DNA of 64,000 nt from Diplolepis rosae (GCA_030998225.1 JAPYXD010000696.1:2976001-3040000), one strand, 5' to 3'; counted from the first letter of the stretch, positions 42,700-54,300 are shown. Program-made: numbers and translations. The notes: a model not told the origin generated them from the letters alone.

Positions 42700-42755
42700 A
42701 AATATCACTGATGAGGGCACCAATCTGAGACGAAACGTCTGATTAAATCGACTTA
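42700..42755 (+). ncRNA. Hammerhead-ribozyme-like motif (candidate)
   Basis: The core CTGATGAG (42708-42715) is followed 16 bases later by CGAAAC (42731-42736), a candidate stem III GTC-T-GAT / ATCGAC (42737-42743 / 42747-42752) and TTA, allowed as an NUH cleavage triplet. Stem II is not obvious and stem I was not found, so activity is doubtful. An alternative fold is the hairpin AGACGAAACGTCT. Confidence 0.3.
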
Positions 42756-42946
42756 ATCATTTTTGGACCTTAAAGACAATTTTTTCCAACAACGTACCAT
42801 TTTATTCAAATTGAGGGTCAATACAACTTACACTATTTTTTGTGAAATTAAATTCGCGAATGTAGCTTGTACTTATAGTTATTTTATTATCATGATTGAT
42901 AAATGCAACGATTATGATAAGCTTCATTCTCGTTCCTTATTATTTA

Positions 42947-43402
42947 TGCACTGAGAAAACAGTTTCTTTGAATCAAAGAAACATTTCTTTGATATACGGT
43001 TTACGAAAGTTTTGTCAATTCAAGGAAATTTCTTTGATCCAAAGAAATAGATTTGTTTACATCAAAGAAATTTCTTTTGAATTATCAAAACTTTCTTCAA
43101 TTCAAAAAAAAATTTTCTTTGACTCCCGAGTCGAAGTCTCGAGCAAGTTTTACGTTTTTAGGTACTGCTTACCTCCTGCTTCTTCTCACTTACCACTGCT
43201 TTGATACTTTTCAAAATATTTAGAACCTGAATTAATCCTTATTCGTTACGCTGTTCAAAACAGAAGCAAACTCAATGTAATTTTTTCCCTTGAAAAACTT
43301 CTCAAACGTGGACAAATTGCCTTTTCAGCACAGTTCTGCTTAAACAAGGGGCTAGTTTCAGGTTCTAAATACATTGATATCAAAGAAATTGTTTTCTGGG
43401 TG
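42947..43402. mobile_element. Small MITE with TTTCTTTGA subterminal repeats
   Basis: The left end CACTGAGAAAACAGTTTCTT and the right end, on the other strand CACACCCAGAAAACAATTTC, are imperfect inverted repeats. Next to the left end the words TTTCTTTGA and TCAAAGAAA recur at least six times in both orientations. Repeat B sequence (43125-43250) is contained within it. No frame. Confidence 0.55.
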
Positions 43403-43776
43403 TGGGAATCGCTACATGGGCTTCGTTATAAAAATTTATATAAATGCAGGTTGTTATGAGAGATATTATTATAATTTTCTGAAACTCAAATAAATTTGAA
43501 AAACAACTAAAGAATACAATAAAAAACTTTTTATTTATTAAAACCAGCCAAATAATTCAAAAGGCCACGATTCAGTAGTAAAGTATGTTTTAAACTAGCC
43601 CCTTGTTTAAACCTAGCTAGCAGGTTTAGTCTAGCTAAACCTTGTTTACGAAATGAGCAATTAGTCCACGCTTGAGAAGTTTTTCAGGAAGAAAAATTAC
43701 ATTGAGTTTGCCCCGGCTTTGAACCTGATTTTCAGCAGCAAAAGATAAAAAATTGTTTCCAGATTTCGACTCAGGT
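43125..43776. repeat. Interspersed repeat 'B', copy 2, with inverted second arm
   Basis: The left part matches 38200-38370. CAAACTCAATGTAATTTTT (about 43268), AAAAACTTCTCAAACGTGG and TAAACAAGGGGCTAGTTT (43341-43358) have inverted partners at about 43655-43725 and 43592-43610, and AGATTTCGACTCAGG closes the outer end. It overlaps the MITE at 42947-43402; which one was inserted into the other is not resolved. Confidence 0.6.
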
Positions 43777-44309
43777 TTGCATGACGTCTATACAATTAGT
43801 TTTAAAATGTTTAATTAACGTATTTTGAATTTTCAAATACCTGTCAGAGTTTATGGTATTTTTAAAAACTACTTTTTTGAAAAATGCAAAATTTTAATTT
43901 CTGATTTAAGCTTCTAAGCACTCTTCTAAGCACAAAGGTTAACAAACCTTATGAATTTTTTCAATTGAATGAAAATTAATAAAATACAGTATTTTACAAC
44001 TTGAAAAAAGTCTATAATACAATAAATTTTGATTCACAGTTTTTAAAAAAATGTATATTTTATGTTTTTATTTGAGAAAATACGATTAAGAATCAAAAAT
44101 ACCAGTTAATAAGAAAAATATATGATATACGAAATAAATGTCAGAATACAAAATTGTTTGCTGAAAGAATTCTATTAATTTTTATCTATGCTTTTTTATA
44201 AATTATGCATGAAATAAATGAACAATAACCAGAAAAAAAACGCACAAAAAATATATGATGCGGAAAAATACGAAATGACGAATGCATATGTATATTACAA
44301 AGAAATATT
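43777..44309. other. AT-rich non-coding stretch
   Basis: No frame, terminal repeat or known element recognised. Confidence 0.5.
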
Positions 44310-44420
44310 CACACGGAGAAAAATAGTTGAAGTAATTTTACTCAACTCTGTCGATTAAACTTGGAACATAAGGACATTTGAACATCTATTGAATCCTAGT
44401 CGGGTAAAATGAATTTGATA
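44310..44420 (+). repeat. Copy of the Penelope-like 5' terminal sequence
   Basis: ACACGGAGAAAAATAGTTGA followed by AGTAATTTTACTCAAC matches the 5' ends at 13172 and 48357 (minus strand), then diverges after about 100 bp. Confidence 0.6.
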
Positions 44421-45689
44421 AATACCTAATTCACCCAAAGTAAATAACAATAAGCGTTAAATAGGTAATAGTAAGGAGTTGAGTACAACGTTGTCGATGA
44501 CAGGGCATCAACAAGCATCAGTAGGTTAACATGAAATGTATAAGTATTTCACCGACGCTTGAGGTGCTTCAAACCGTTGTTGAATAAAATGAGCATCGGG
44601 CGTATTATTTCTACTGGCAAGTGTATGGTTCTCTTGAATAAATAAAAATTCTTACCTCGAGTCTGCCATTAGTCACCCAATAAAAACATACATACATAAA
44701 CAGCATACAAATACATTCACACCATTCAGTCGTAGCCAATCATATTTTTAATCACAAATACACTTAAACATATAACCTAACATACATAAACCTAAAAACT
44801 ACACTTAAATTATATATAGTACGATACGCTTTCGTCGAATCACGCACACGCTCGCTTACAATCCTCAGTAATAAAACTTGGAACTTTGTTATATACTGAC
44901 TGCAAGAGTTATTCAAAGCTTGTGAGAGTAAGTGCCGTTAATAAAATTTTTGAGCCTTACTCAAGTAAAAATAAATGAACTTTTTTCATAAATTATTCAT
45001 AAAATATTTTTTTAAATTATTATAAATTAGTTTACATTTTTATTATAACTATGATTATTGATATATATAATATAATCATTAATTTATACTTAGTATACAT
45101 TTTTATTATAACTACGTATGAAGTTTAATAAAACTAAATTTTGAAATGTACATTAAAAAATTGCATTATTATCAAAAAGCATCTTGTGTAAAAACATTTA
45201 AAAGAAGGTTTTTTTATTTTCTGTGTTGTATATTTTCAAAATATGGATTTTACAATTTCGAATTCCAAATTATTATTGCCTCTAATAAATTTATGGGCAA
45301 CCTTAAGTCTGTGTAGATTTTTTAAATTTTAAGTAAAACCCTTATCAAGACTTTTGTTGTTTAAATTTTCATGAAATCAATTTAATTCAGAAAACTTAAG
45401 TGAATGATCATAAGGTTGTTCGGATAAATGTCAAAACTTGATATAGCCGTATCTTTGTGGAAAAAAATCGCTCGTGACTGTTTAATAGCTTATTTTGAAG
45501 GAAAATAGTAGTGCTAAATGATGATATTTGAGAAAAAAAACCAAAAAAATTTCTTTTGCACTGTACATAACCTCAAAGTAGCGAAAAACCCCAGTTTTCG
45601 AGCGCATAATTTCACATAATTCTACGTCAAAAATTACCCCGGAAATGATCTTTCGTTTTCCAACAACAAATACAAACCCATTATTTGCA
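44421..45689. other. AT-rich non-coding stretch
   Basis: No frame of note. Short pyrimidine- or CA-rich patches occur at about 44690-44790. Confidence 0.5.
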
Positions 45690-45740
45690 GACCTGTGTAG
45701 TGGTTAACACTGCGGAGCATGTACGAAAGCTTCGTGACGA
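45690..45740 (+). repeat. tRNA-like A-box segment (possible SINE relic)
   Basis: GACCTGTGTAGTGGTTAACA followed by CTGCGGAGCATG resembles the D-arm and anticodon stem start of tRNAs. No B box was found downstream, so only a relic is proposed. Confidence 0.3.
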
Positions 45741-45889
45741 ACAAACAAAACACAATCAAACCAGTATAAAATTGTTGATTGAGTAGGTGATGGCCTTTCT
45801 GGTATTTATTAAGATGTTAAAAGAAGGAAATCAAAAGTTCAGTGTCAAAAATTCCTTTGAAAAAGAAGATTTATTAATTTCCTCAGCAA

Positions 45890-45925
45890 GTCAACGTTTC
45901 GAATGAAGCTTTATTCCTTATCAAG
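45890..45925 (-). ncRNA. Hammerhead-ribozyme-like motif in Penelope 3' region (candidate)
   Basis: On the minus strand CTTGATAAG, then GAATAAAGCTTCATTC, then GAAACGTTGAC. The 16-base insert is almost perfectly self-complementary and would form stem II directly in front of the conserved GAAA. The first core reads CTTGATAAG rather than CTGATGA, so this copy is probably a decayed ribozyme. Penelope-like elements are known to carry hammerheads in their terminal repeats, which supports the reading. Confidence 0.4.
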
Positions 45926-46604
45926 ACTAAAATAAATAATAATACATATAGGTTATTTGAAGATGAAACGTGTAGAAAATATCATAAGATGTTACCTTAA
46001 ACAGTTCGTTGCGAGGATTTCGAATTTATAAACAAAATTTTTTATAAAAAAGACGTCATATGATTATATAATGCTTCGTAGAAATTACAGATTTATGAAG
46101 TATAAAGTTAGTTCTTCATCTTATTATCAAAATTTCATTATTGCGGAAACTTGTTTAAAATTATTAAAAATTGCCAAGAGATTAAAGAAAAAATCCAGTT
46201 GTAAGTATGTTGTAATTATTGTTTTAAAATTCATCGTTATGTGTAAAATTGTAAATTTAACCTCCAAGAGGTCAAGTTTATATCCAAGTTGTTTAGGATT
46301 CTATAAATAAAACAGAAATATTCAGAAAGCAACACTTAATTAGAAAAGATATTAAAATTATATTTGAAATGTAAATCAATTTTAAAAATAAAGTTTTATA
46401 AACTTACTCATTGTAAAAGATTTATCTATGTGTTCAAAATGTCACAACAACTTTCATGGAGAGTCCATGATGACTAATTTGAAAAGTAACAGAAATGTAA
46501 GGTTAAGATAGATAGTATAGCTAAAAGGCGGGAAAAATTTTTAAATTCAAAAATTTATTAGGTCAACAGTTATTAAGCAGGTTGAACAATATTAAAGTAA
46601 ACGG

Positions 46605-47339
46605 TTATTTGGCAAGTTGGATAATATTAAAGTAAATATCACTTAGATTTTCGATATCTGTTCTAAAATTAATTGAGTTATTATTTTTTTGGATATGAAT
46701 CAATTCAAGGCAAAGTCTTTTTTTTAAATTTTGTTCATGTTCTAAAATTTTTACTTCTTTGAAGTCAAAATTATGTTTAAATTTATAAGCATGTTGTGCA
46801 AGTGCAGTACTATTACTATTGTAATTTTTAATTGATCTGGCATGTTCTAACATTCTAGTATGTAAAAGTCTACAAGTTTGACTAATATATAAACTATTGC
46901 ATTGTATAAATTTAATTTTATAAACTACGTTGTATTTAAATTTGGTAGGTGTCGGTGTTTTAACTGACTTAAGTATTTTTTGCTGAATAGTGTTATCATA
47001 AGTAAAAATGATTTGTAAATTAGAGTTTTTAAATATTCTGTGAAATTGTTCTTGAAAATTATTAATGTAAGGTAAAGTAATTATTTTTTTAAATTCTTTA
47101 GACTCAATAGTTTCATCTAATTTTTTGTTATGGTATTTATTAGTTAGAAGATATTTGTATCTATTGGCAATTTTTTCATTCAATAAAGTTAATGGATATC
47201 CATTTTTAACTAAGGTTTCTTTGACTAAATTTAAATTTTCATTGTGGTATTTTTTGTGTGATAAAAGTATAGCCCTGTCTGTCAATGAGTATATAATACC
47301 AATTTTGTTTGCTAGGCTATGATTAGAATAGAAAATCAA
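46605..47339 (-). pseudogene. Penelope-like element C-terminal region with GIY-YIG endonuclease
   Basis: A 244-codon frame starts inside the protein. It reads FYSNHSLANKIGIIYSLTDR, AILLSHKKYHNENLNLV, the connector between RT and nuclease, then VVYKIKFIQCNSLYISQTCR, LLHTRMLEHARSIKN and TALAQHAYKFKHNFDF. This is the GIY-YIG fold: the two strands are YKI and LYISQT (Gly of YIG replaced by Ser), the catalytic Arg is in LHTRMLEH, and the C-terminal Glu region is LELIHI. The nuclease nicks target DNA for insertion. The frame joins the previous fragment (47551-47336) with a frameshift at about 47337. Confidence 0.85.
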
Positions 47340-47551
47340 GTAACGTCCAGATCATTATTATTTTTGATAAATTTTTTTGTCTGTAAAATTTTTGTTGTTA
47401 GATTAAGACTTCCAATATTATAAATATTAATATTGAAAATATTTAAAGGATTTGAAAATCTTTCTGTGGAAAAAATTCCCAGCGCAGTCGAAAGCGTCAT
47501 TTTTTCCACAGAAAGATTTTCAAATTCATTAAATATTGAATTTATTTGCAT
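47336..47551 (-). pseudogene. Penelope-like internal fragment containing a perfect inverted repeat
   Basis: The frame ends LTTKILQTKKFIKNNNDLDV and leads, after a frameshift, into the C-terminal frame. The first half contains GAAAATCTTTCTGTGGAAAA and its complement (47451-47475 with 47501-47524, 25-base spacer), which is unlikely to be protein-driven. No RT motif is present. Confidence 0.6.
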
Positions 47552-47674
47552 TATTTGCGATATAAGAGTTTAAAATTGTCTACGAGGACACCTGTCGACA
47601 ACGTATCCTATCTGATACGCGACTAGTGATCCTCCAATAATGTAGGCAGTGACAAAAATTTCAAACTCAACTAA

Positions 47675-47923
47675 TTAATTAATATTGAAAGCTAAATTTT
47701 GTAACCAATATGAAACATCACTTCTTATTTTATTTCTTTCAGTAGTTGGGGTATTATGCAAATTATATTCAATGTTTGTGACAATCTTATTAATAGGTAA
47801 AGTTTTTTTAGTATGAACGTAATTAAATTTAGATTTAGATTTAGAGAGTACTAAAATAAACTGTAATTGTATTTCGTATGTTTTTAATTGATTTTTATTA
47901 TTAAATATAATAACTTGGAACAT
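47675..47923 (-). pseudogene. Penelope-like element N-terminal fragment
   Basis: The frame starts MFQVIIFNNKNQLKTYEIQL and continues YVHTKKTLPINKIVTNIEYN and RNKIRSDVSYWLQN before diverging. The assignment rests on position (between the element's 5' leader and its C-terminal part) and on the second copy of the start at about 13614. The RT that should follow is deleted. Confidence 0.55.
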
Positions 47924-48357
47924 CAGTATGCTGAAAATTCAACAGGTTTTTCAAATTAAAAATATTTTATGTGTGCCCAAGGCGCAGATTTCTTTCATTC
48001 GTTCCTGCATGAATAGATATAGCTGGTGGAATAAATCTTGCGATTCACGGTTTACTCAACTCTCGATTTAAGCGTAGAGTAGAATGAACGGAAAGCTCTA
48101 CTATTTTTGTGAATTAATAAAAGATTGGTTTTTTATAATTATACTACGAGTAATAATATATATATTTAAAAATTTTTAATGCACGCTTTCATACTTCACC
48201 CTACACTTCTGAATTTTACTCAACTTTGATTCATTTTTGAACATTTAATATGTCACAAATAATTATAATGATACTAAATAACTTCTAACTTGTCCATATG
48301 TCCCAAATTTGATCGGAAGTTGGGTAAAATTACTTCAACTATTTTTCTCCGTGTAAT

Positions 48358-48640
48358 GTTTATCACGAGAAATAAGTTTAGATTATTCTTCCTCACCTTA
48401 GTCATATTTAGGTTGAGGTTGCTTATAGCGAAGTTCGTAGGCCGTATTTCGTGCATTGTTCTCTATCCTACACAGAGAAAAATAGCATCTGGTCATAATG
48501 ACTAGGAATAATGTAGTTGAAAAAAAAAAAGTGACTGTAACGAGGGAGACTTGTTGTCCTTAGCTCTTCAACCTACTTATGAGAACTTGAAACATTGAGT
48601 TGTCATGGCTAGAATAATGTAGTCGCTATAACCAGTGCAG
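48358..48640. other. Non-coding stretch with a CACAGAGAAAAATAG start
   Basis: At 48471 CACAGAGAAAAATAGCATCT resembles the terminal motif of several neighbouring elements, followed by TGGTCATAATGACTAGG, partly palindromic. No partner end was found. Confidence 0.4.
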
Positions 48641-48836
48641 CAAACTTCACACTCGCTGAATTCGCTGTGTATTGTTTCGAGTAATGCATATCATTTTTCA
48701 TAGCAACTGATAGCAACTCTTTTGAGAATTTGATTTGATGTGTCGAGCGGGTCGAGACTATGATTTTAAATCCTACTACTTTTCAAGTTTCAACCCGCTC
48801 TACAGATATCGACAATAAGGTTGTCAAAAGAGGTAC
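48641..48836 (+). repeat. Structured repeat 'C', copy 1
   Basis: Blocks CAAACTTCACACTCGCTGAA, GTGTATTGTTTCGAGTAATG, TTTTTCATAGCAACT and TTCAACCCGCTCTACAG recur in 57795-58075 in the same order, although the first block is inverted there. The first block also resembles part of the hairpin block at 14847-14890. Confidence 0.65.
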
Positions 48837-48838
48837 TA

Positions 48839-49083
48839 CACTCTAAAAACAAGTGTGTAGTGAAGTGTGTAATTTGTACACACTAAACACGTTGTCAAGT
48901 GTGTAATTGAGCGAAGTGTGTACCTACTAAACATTAGCAACTCAATTCTTCGGGTACAAAACGTTAAAGTGTTTGAAAATTGAACGTTACGTTTGTAATG
49001 TGTATTGAAAATACACACTTCATATGCCTAAAAAGTTACTATCGTGATTCACGTGTAGAAGTAACACACTTTTTTTTAGAGTG
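48839..49083. mobile_element. TA-flanked MITE, 245 bp
   Basis: The ends CACTCTAAAAACAAGTGTGT and, inverted, CACTCTAAAAAAAAGTGTGT are flanked by TA (48837-48838, 49084-49085). The interior contains several AAGTGTGTA words. No frame; a Tc1/mariner-type mobiliser is likely. Confidence 0.88.
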
Positions 49084-49435
49084 TATGAAAAATACAATAT
49101 CCCACGTAGTGATTTTATGCATTTTATTTTAGGAATGTAATTTTACATAACTTTATAGTTGACACTTACATATAGGAACTGTGACAATATTAGATAGTCG
49201 CTGTGACTACATTACTTACTCACGGCGACCACTTTTAGTACCTATATTGACGAGTCAACTATTGCTTGAATTCAACCACAAAAAGTAGTTGAGGACATTT
49301 TCAACTACATATATCACGTCACGTACGAATTTTGCCAGATGAGTGGATTTAGTTCGATCTTAAGTTTTGAGAAAACGCCATTTTTTTGACGTCAAATCTG
49401 GGTAAACATATACACCCTGTTTGGTCAATCGAGGA
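49084..49435. other. Non-coding stretch
   Basis: No frame, repeat or terminal structure recognised. Confidence 0.5.
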
Positions 49436-49733
49436 CCCGGGAAAAAAAGCTGATCTTGTTAGATCTGGTCAGATCAAATTTCCAAATCTGACCAGATCTT
49501 GATTTTGTCGAGATCTTACCAGATCTACTTTGAATATGACCAGATCTACTTCAGATCTGATCAGATCAACTTTAGAACTGATCTGATAAACTTTAGATCT
49601 GATATGATTAACTTTAGATCTGATAAGATCAACTTTAGATCTGATTAGATCAACTTTAGATCTGATCAGATCTGGTTAGATCTGGAAATTTGATCTGACC
49701 AGATCTAACAAGATCAACTTTTTTTCGCGGGGA
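49436..49733. repeat. Short element made of 21-bp GATC-rich tandem repeats with inverted ends
   Basis: Seven units like AGATCAACTTTAGATCTGAT plus C (49521-49667, exactly 21 bp each) are enclosed by inverted arms: the left contains GATCTTGTTAGATCTGGTCA, and the right is its complement, both followed outward by an A-run and a CG-rich hexamer (CCCGGG / CGCGGG). Almost every unit carries AGATCT and TGATCA-like palindromes. Confidence 0.9.
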
Positions 49734-50680
49734 GTCATCAACTTTATTCAACGAAGTTACTCTGCCAATTTACATAGAGAATCAAGATTTCTTTCCTTGT
49801 TGAGGCGGATTATCAGTGCTACGAGAGTCGTTCAATAAGTCCTTAGAAAATCCAAGAGATGGTGCTCGTAGTATCGAAAATGGTTTGGTTTTAGTAAGCA
49901 TTATTACTCACTAGAGCTTATTTATTTTTGTCAAACTATTACTACATAGTAAAAAAGTTCCTGAATTTAGTACGTTTTACAGACGATTCTGGCTTTAATT
50001 GAACCGCCTTGTGTATAGGCGCATACGTCCGTCCTTCTCTAATGATCTATTTTTTGTTGAATATTAAAGTTAGCTGATGTTTAGATTTGACTCAAGACCA
50101 TGTCCTAGGTGGGTCACATGACCAAGTCACTACTCAGATCGATATTTTTTTTGTCCACATTTAAAATTAGAAGTTAAAAGAACACGGAAGAAAATCGGGA
50201 AAACGTTATAAAAGTAAAATTGAAAGTGGGAGTGAGAGCGCGCACTTGGGGGAACAAAAAAAGTTTAGTATAAAATATTTAATCAAGCAATCTGTATTAC
50301 CATGATCTTGCTAGATCGTGCGTATACAGAATTCTGTGGGGACGGTCGGTGTTCGCACAACTATGTTTATTTATTGAAATTTGTTTTACATTTATAAATA
50401 TTTAGGACCAGATAAACCGTCTTCATTGTCTTTTATTAAATTTCCCCAAGTTTGAAATCGATATCTCATTTTGTATAGAAATGCGACACGCTACAAAAAT
50501 TATCCATATTTAATTTCTTCGGAAAATTTTATTTCGGAATTTTCACCCAACTGAAACAGATAAATGTAATCTATTATTCTCTTTACTATTTCCCAAAGTT
50601 TTATAACGGTATTTTCATCACAAAAAAAGTTATATGGGCGAAAAAAAATTGATTACTTGGTAATATTGTTCATCAAAATA
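49734..50680. other. Non-coding stretch
   Basis: No frame or terminal repeats recognised. Confidence 0.5.
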
Positions 50681-50878
50681 TCAATGACAAACAAAATATT
50701 GCCTTTCCACTACTTGTAGATATTCTATCCTCGACAAGTAACAGCTCGCGGAAGCTTCTATCCATCCTTCTCCAACATCTCCTCTCTTCGGAATCCGATG
50801 GATAGGCACACTTTCCTTCCAACTCCTTTCAGTGGTACACCCATGAATAGCACACTGAATTACGTATTTTTTATCCAT
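50681..50878 (-). CDS. Possible THAP-like zinc finger fragment
   Basis: The minus-strand frame from Met at 50878 reads MDKKYVIQCAIHGCTTERSW, then VPIHRIPKRGDVGEGWIEAS. The order of Cys-x4-Cys, a HRIP motif and a Trp-Ile resembles the start of THAP (C2CH) DNA-binding domains of P-element-type transposases and host proteins. The distal Cys and His of the domain are not convincing, and the frame ends at 50681. It could be a first exon or a transposase relic. Nothing nearby continues it. Confidence 0.3.
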   Translation of the reverse strand: MDKKYVIQCAIHGCTTERSWKESVPIHRIPKRGDVGEGWIEASASCYLSRIEYLQVVERQYFVCH

Positions 50879-50890
50879 GATAACGCACAA

Positions 50891-51251
50891 TCATGCACAA
50901 TGAATTGTTAAACACTTTTAACAGGCCGTGAAAACCTAATGCATAGATGGTGGACGATTAGCAACTAGCGCCGCGTACAACTGTGCACATGAACTACGGT
51001 GATCTTTATTCACATCTACTCTAAGAAATGTATCATTTCATTGAACGAATATTATTATAATTCATAGTATATGCATTGATTTTGACATGTACGCATTTTC
51101 ATTGAATCGTATTTACATATGAAAAAAAATTCACATAAAACCAATACCAATAATATAATAAAATAAATATTCCCTTTTTTTGGTGAAAAAATAATGTGCG
51201 ATATAGAGAAAAAGCAAGTAGTCAAAATTTCTCAATTCAAAAAATAGCTAC
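50891..51251. other. Non-coding stretch
   Basis: No feature recognised; AT-rich with one GC patch near 50970 (CTAGCGCCGCG), a word also present in repeat A and the foldback at 777. Confidence 0.4.
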
Positions 51252-51310
51252 ACTCAGGAAAAAGGTTCGGTTAAATTTACTAAAGCTAATCAGTTAAAAA
51301 ATGTCCGGTT
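51252..51310 (+). repeat. Terminal-repeat-like end, inverted partner at 55680-55724
   Basis: CACTCAGGAAAAAGGTTCGG, then TTAAATTTACTAAAGCTAAT is matched in inverted form at 55680-55724 (minus strand CACTAAGAAAAAAGGTTCGG). The two could delimit one 4.5-kb element or be solo ends of one family; no target duplication was found. Confidence 0.5.
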
Positions 51311-54300
51311 AAACTGACTAAACTTTCAGTTAATTTCCACGAGACGACCTTAAGACGTTTTCATATTTTGTGTCCGCTGAATCGACACAACTATCCACTT
51401 GCGTTTAGCTGTTAGATTAATTTTCATCAATAACTTAAAAAGAAAAAAAAAAGAAAATATCTAATCTGTAAACTCGAGCCCTCTTCAGTTCCAATTATTA
51501 GAAATTATTAGACTCAGAAGAAAATGCTCGATGATCAATAACATATACCATTCAATTCATTAAATTAATAATTGTTCTCGTTCAAAAAATGGTCTTTAAT
51601 GATTCGAAAGAATATTTAATGAAACAGTTATGATGCCCAAAATTAAATTCACAATAATAAAAAACTAATGACATATCTTCCAAAGAAATGTTCAATTAAA
51701 ATGCAATTTTATATACTACATTAATGCTGTGAAAGAAAGGACAAATTCGTTATCTAACTTTATGCACGCAGAATTTCAATATCTTAGTTATAAGATTATA
51801 GGAAAGTCATGGTGTTGTAATGGTTCAAAATCCCTTCGAATACGTTTCTCGCGCAAATAGTTTAATAAGTTCCGTTTTTAAAGATGATAGACTTAAATTC
51901 CTCTTGAGAAACCATTTTACAAAAAATTTCGTGAAAATTCAATTTTTTTTTAATTCTCTTTTCTCAGGAAGTCATTCATATATTATTTTATTTAAACCAC
52001 ATTTGTTTTAAGTTAAGTATATATTTATTTATTTGATCCTAAAATATATTTTCTTCGATTTAATCTTATATGTAATTTCCATCCATATAATATTTGATAA
52101 GGTCTATTCAATCAATTGTGATAAAAAAGAACTGAAAATGAAATTGGAAAGTGAAAAAGTTAAATATTTATAAACATGTATTAAAGATTTATTAAAGAAA
52201 TAAATGGAAGAAAAAAGAAAAAGAAGAAGCATTATCAATAAGAAAATGTGAACCTATTAAAATTAAAGGAATTGTAAAACTCAGAGTAAGCTGGAGAAAA
52301 CGAATCAACTAATACCTGAATTTAAACAAATTTCGTCCAATAGATAACACTAATAATGAAATAATCCTTGAAAAAAATTAAAAACAAACTACCCAATTTC
52401 AAATAAAATGTATGAACATAGGAAATATTGTATAAGAGGACGAAATTGCCAATTTGAGGCTATTAAATAACGACACGCTTGTATCTCTTTAAGAATGGAA
52501 GCCTCAACTATTCACAAAACTAAAAACTGAAAAAATGTTTACAATTATAGGATATTTTCATGTGATAAGAATATAAAAGTATGGAAAATGAATAATGAAA
52601 ATTAGAGAAGAAACTTAAATTGGATTCCAGTTCATAATGAATTTATTTTTGTTTATTAAATGAAATACCGAAAGAGAGCAACAGTTTGTTTTTCTTACGT
52701 CACTCGTAGCCTTGCCATTCAGAGTATAATGTCCCCAGTAATGGCATAAGAATTCATATCCAGTTATAATTATTTACAATAATACAGCGAAATGTGAAGT
52801 GATACAATTTAAAGTAATAAGAATAGAGACGAAAACAAACAGAAAAAACTTAGTTCAGGGACAATTTTGAATTGACATAAAATTTGATTTGCATAATTTC
52901 ATCAAGAGATTATGTTCACTGTTAAGCTTTCTTAGGGATATATAATGATCATCATCTAAATTGTAGTCAGGAATGAGATTAAGGGCATTATTATTCTTTG
53001 AATCTAGTTATGATTCCTATCCCCTCAAAATAAATAGACAATTTAACGAATAACTTTATCCAATTGAATAAAAATCGCTCCAGTCCATTTTTGAATTCTT
53101 TCGTTCATTATAGGAATACTCACGCGTGTTTACAGGAGGAAATCTGGATAGCTAAAGGTAGATTTTCTCAAATTTTTACCACTTTTTTGACCCTACAACA
53201 CTTTATGAACACTAGATGATATAATTCTCATATATATAAAACCATTGCACTCAATATTTTTCTTTTCTTTTTGGTTATTTATGTGTTTTCTTTTATTTTT
53301 TGACAGCTTCCTTGGTATTTTTTTTTTAAATTTTTTGCACTTTTACACTTTCTTCTTTACGTCTTCACTTATCTTGTCAACGTTTTCCTTTTTTGTATTC
53401 GCTATTCCCTAATATTTCACACTCTTTCTGTAATCCAAAACTGCTTACTATTTATTTCTTTATTTTATACTGCGAATTAATGTTTCACTTTTTTCTAACT
53501 TGTTTTCAATATTCCTTATATAGTGACTAACTTTTATTTCTTTTTTCCATCCTATATATTTCTTCGTTTTTTAAAATATATACTTCACTGATTTCCTGTA
53601 GACGGACGTTGTCCTTTTTTTTATCAAGTAATTGATCAATTTTGTTAAGGAACTCAAAGAATGAGTTAGGTCGACATTTGGATCTTGACCTGAGAGAAGC
53701 GATGCGTCAAGATGAAGTGAGTGTGCGATCGTTGAAGCAACTAAAAGCTACCTGCCACCTCCCACTAGCAACTAACATACAGTCCTTTTCGCTGTTCTCA
53801 ATATTGCAATACTTCAACGTTAGTAAAAAAGTCACCGTTTCTCAATGAGCACACCCAGTTTGTCTCTAACATTTGATGTTGTGTCTGAAGTGTCGATTTC
53901 AACTCATTCATTATTAGTTAAAAAAATCTTTTTAATCGATTTTCACGATAGCAAGTATAGATGGTCGCACTAGGTCATTATAGTTATATCTTTAACTTAT
54001 AAGATAATTTCGAATTACTGAACCGATTACAAGTTACCAATAGCTGATGTCTTTACTAGGACACTGATTACCGCTTACTTGTTACTTCCATTTGAGACTT
54101 GTATATTGCTATTCACCGATTTATCAACTGCAAAATACAATTAAATTTTAACTAATTCAGACATAAGTTGTCAGCCGCAAATTTTAAAGGGATTAGGGTA
54201 TGACTCAATTATTTTCGATCTTGATGTTTTTTTAGCTCTTACTCTTTAATTTTGCTTCAACTTAAAGAAAACGTATATCTTCAAATTTGAGCAAAATTGA

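Larger units (their letters stand above)
45840..48357 (-). mobile_element. Penelope-like retroelement, RT core deleted
   Basis: Minus strand. From the 5' end: terminal sequence CACGGAGAAAAATAGTTGAA (near 48357), a leader shared with 13172-13690, an N-terminal frame (47923-47675), an internal fragment (47551-47336), a C-terminal frame with a GIY-YIG nuclease (47339-46605), and a 3' region with a hammerhead-like motif (45890-45925). The polymerase domain is gone, replaced by about 120 bp of unrelated-looking sequence (47552-47674). The 3' end of the element is estimated. Confidence 0.8.
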
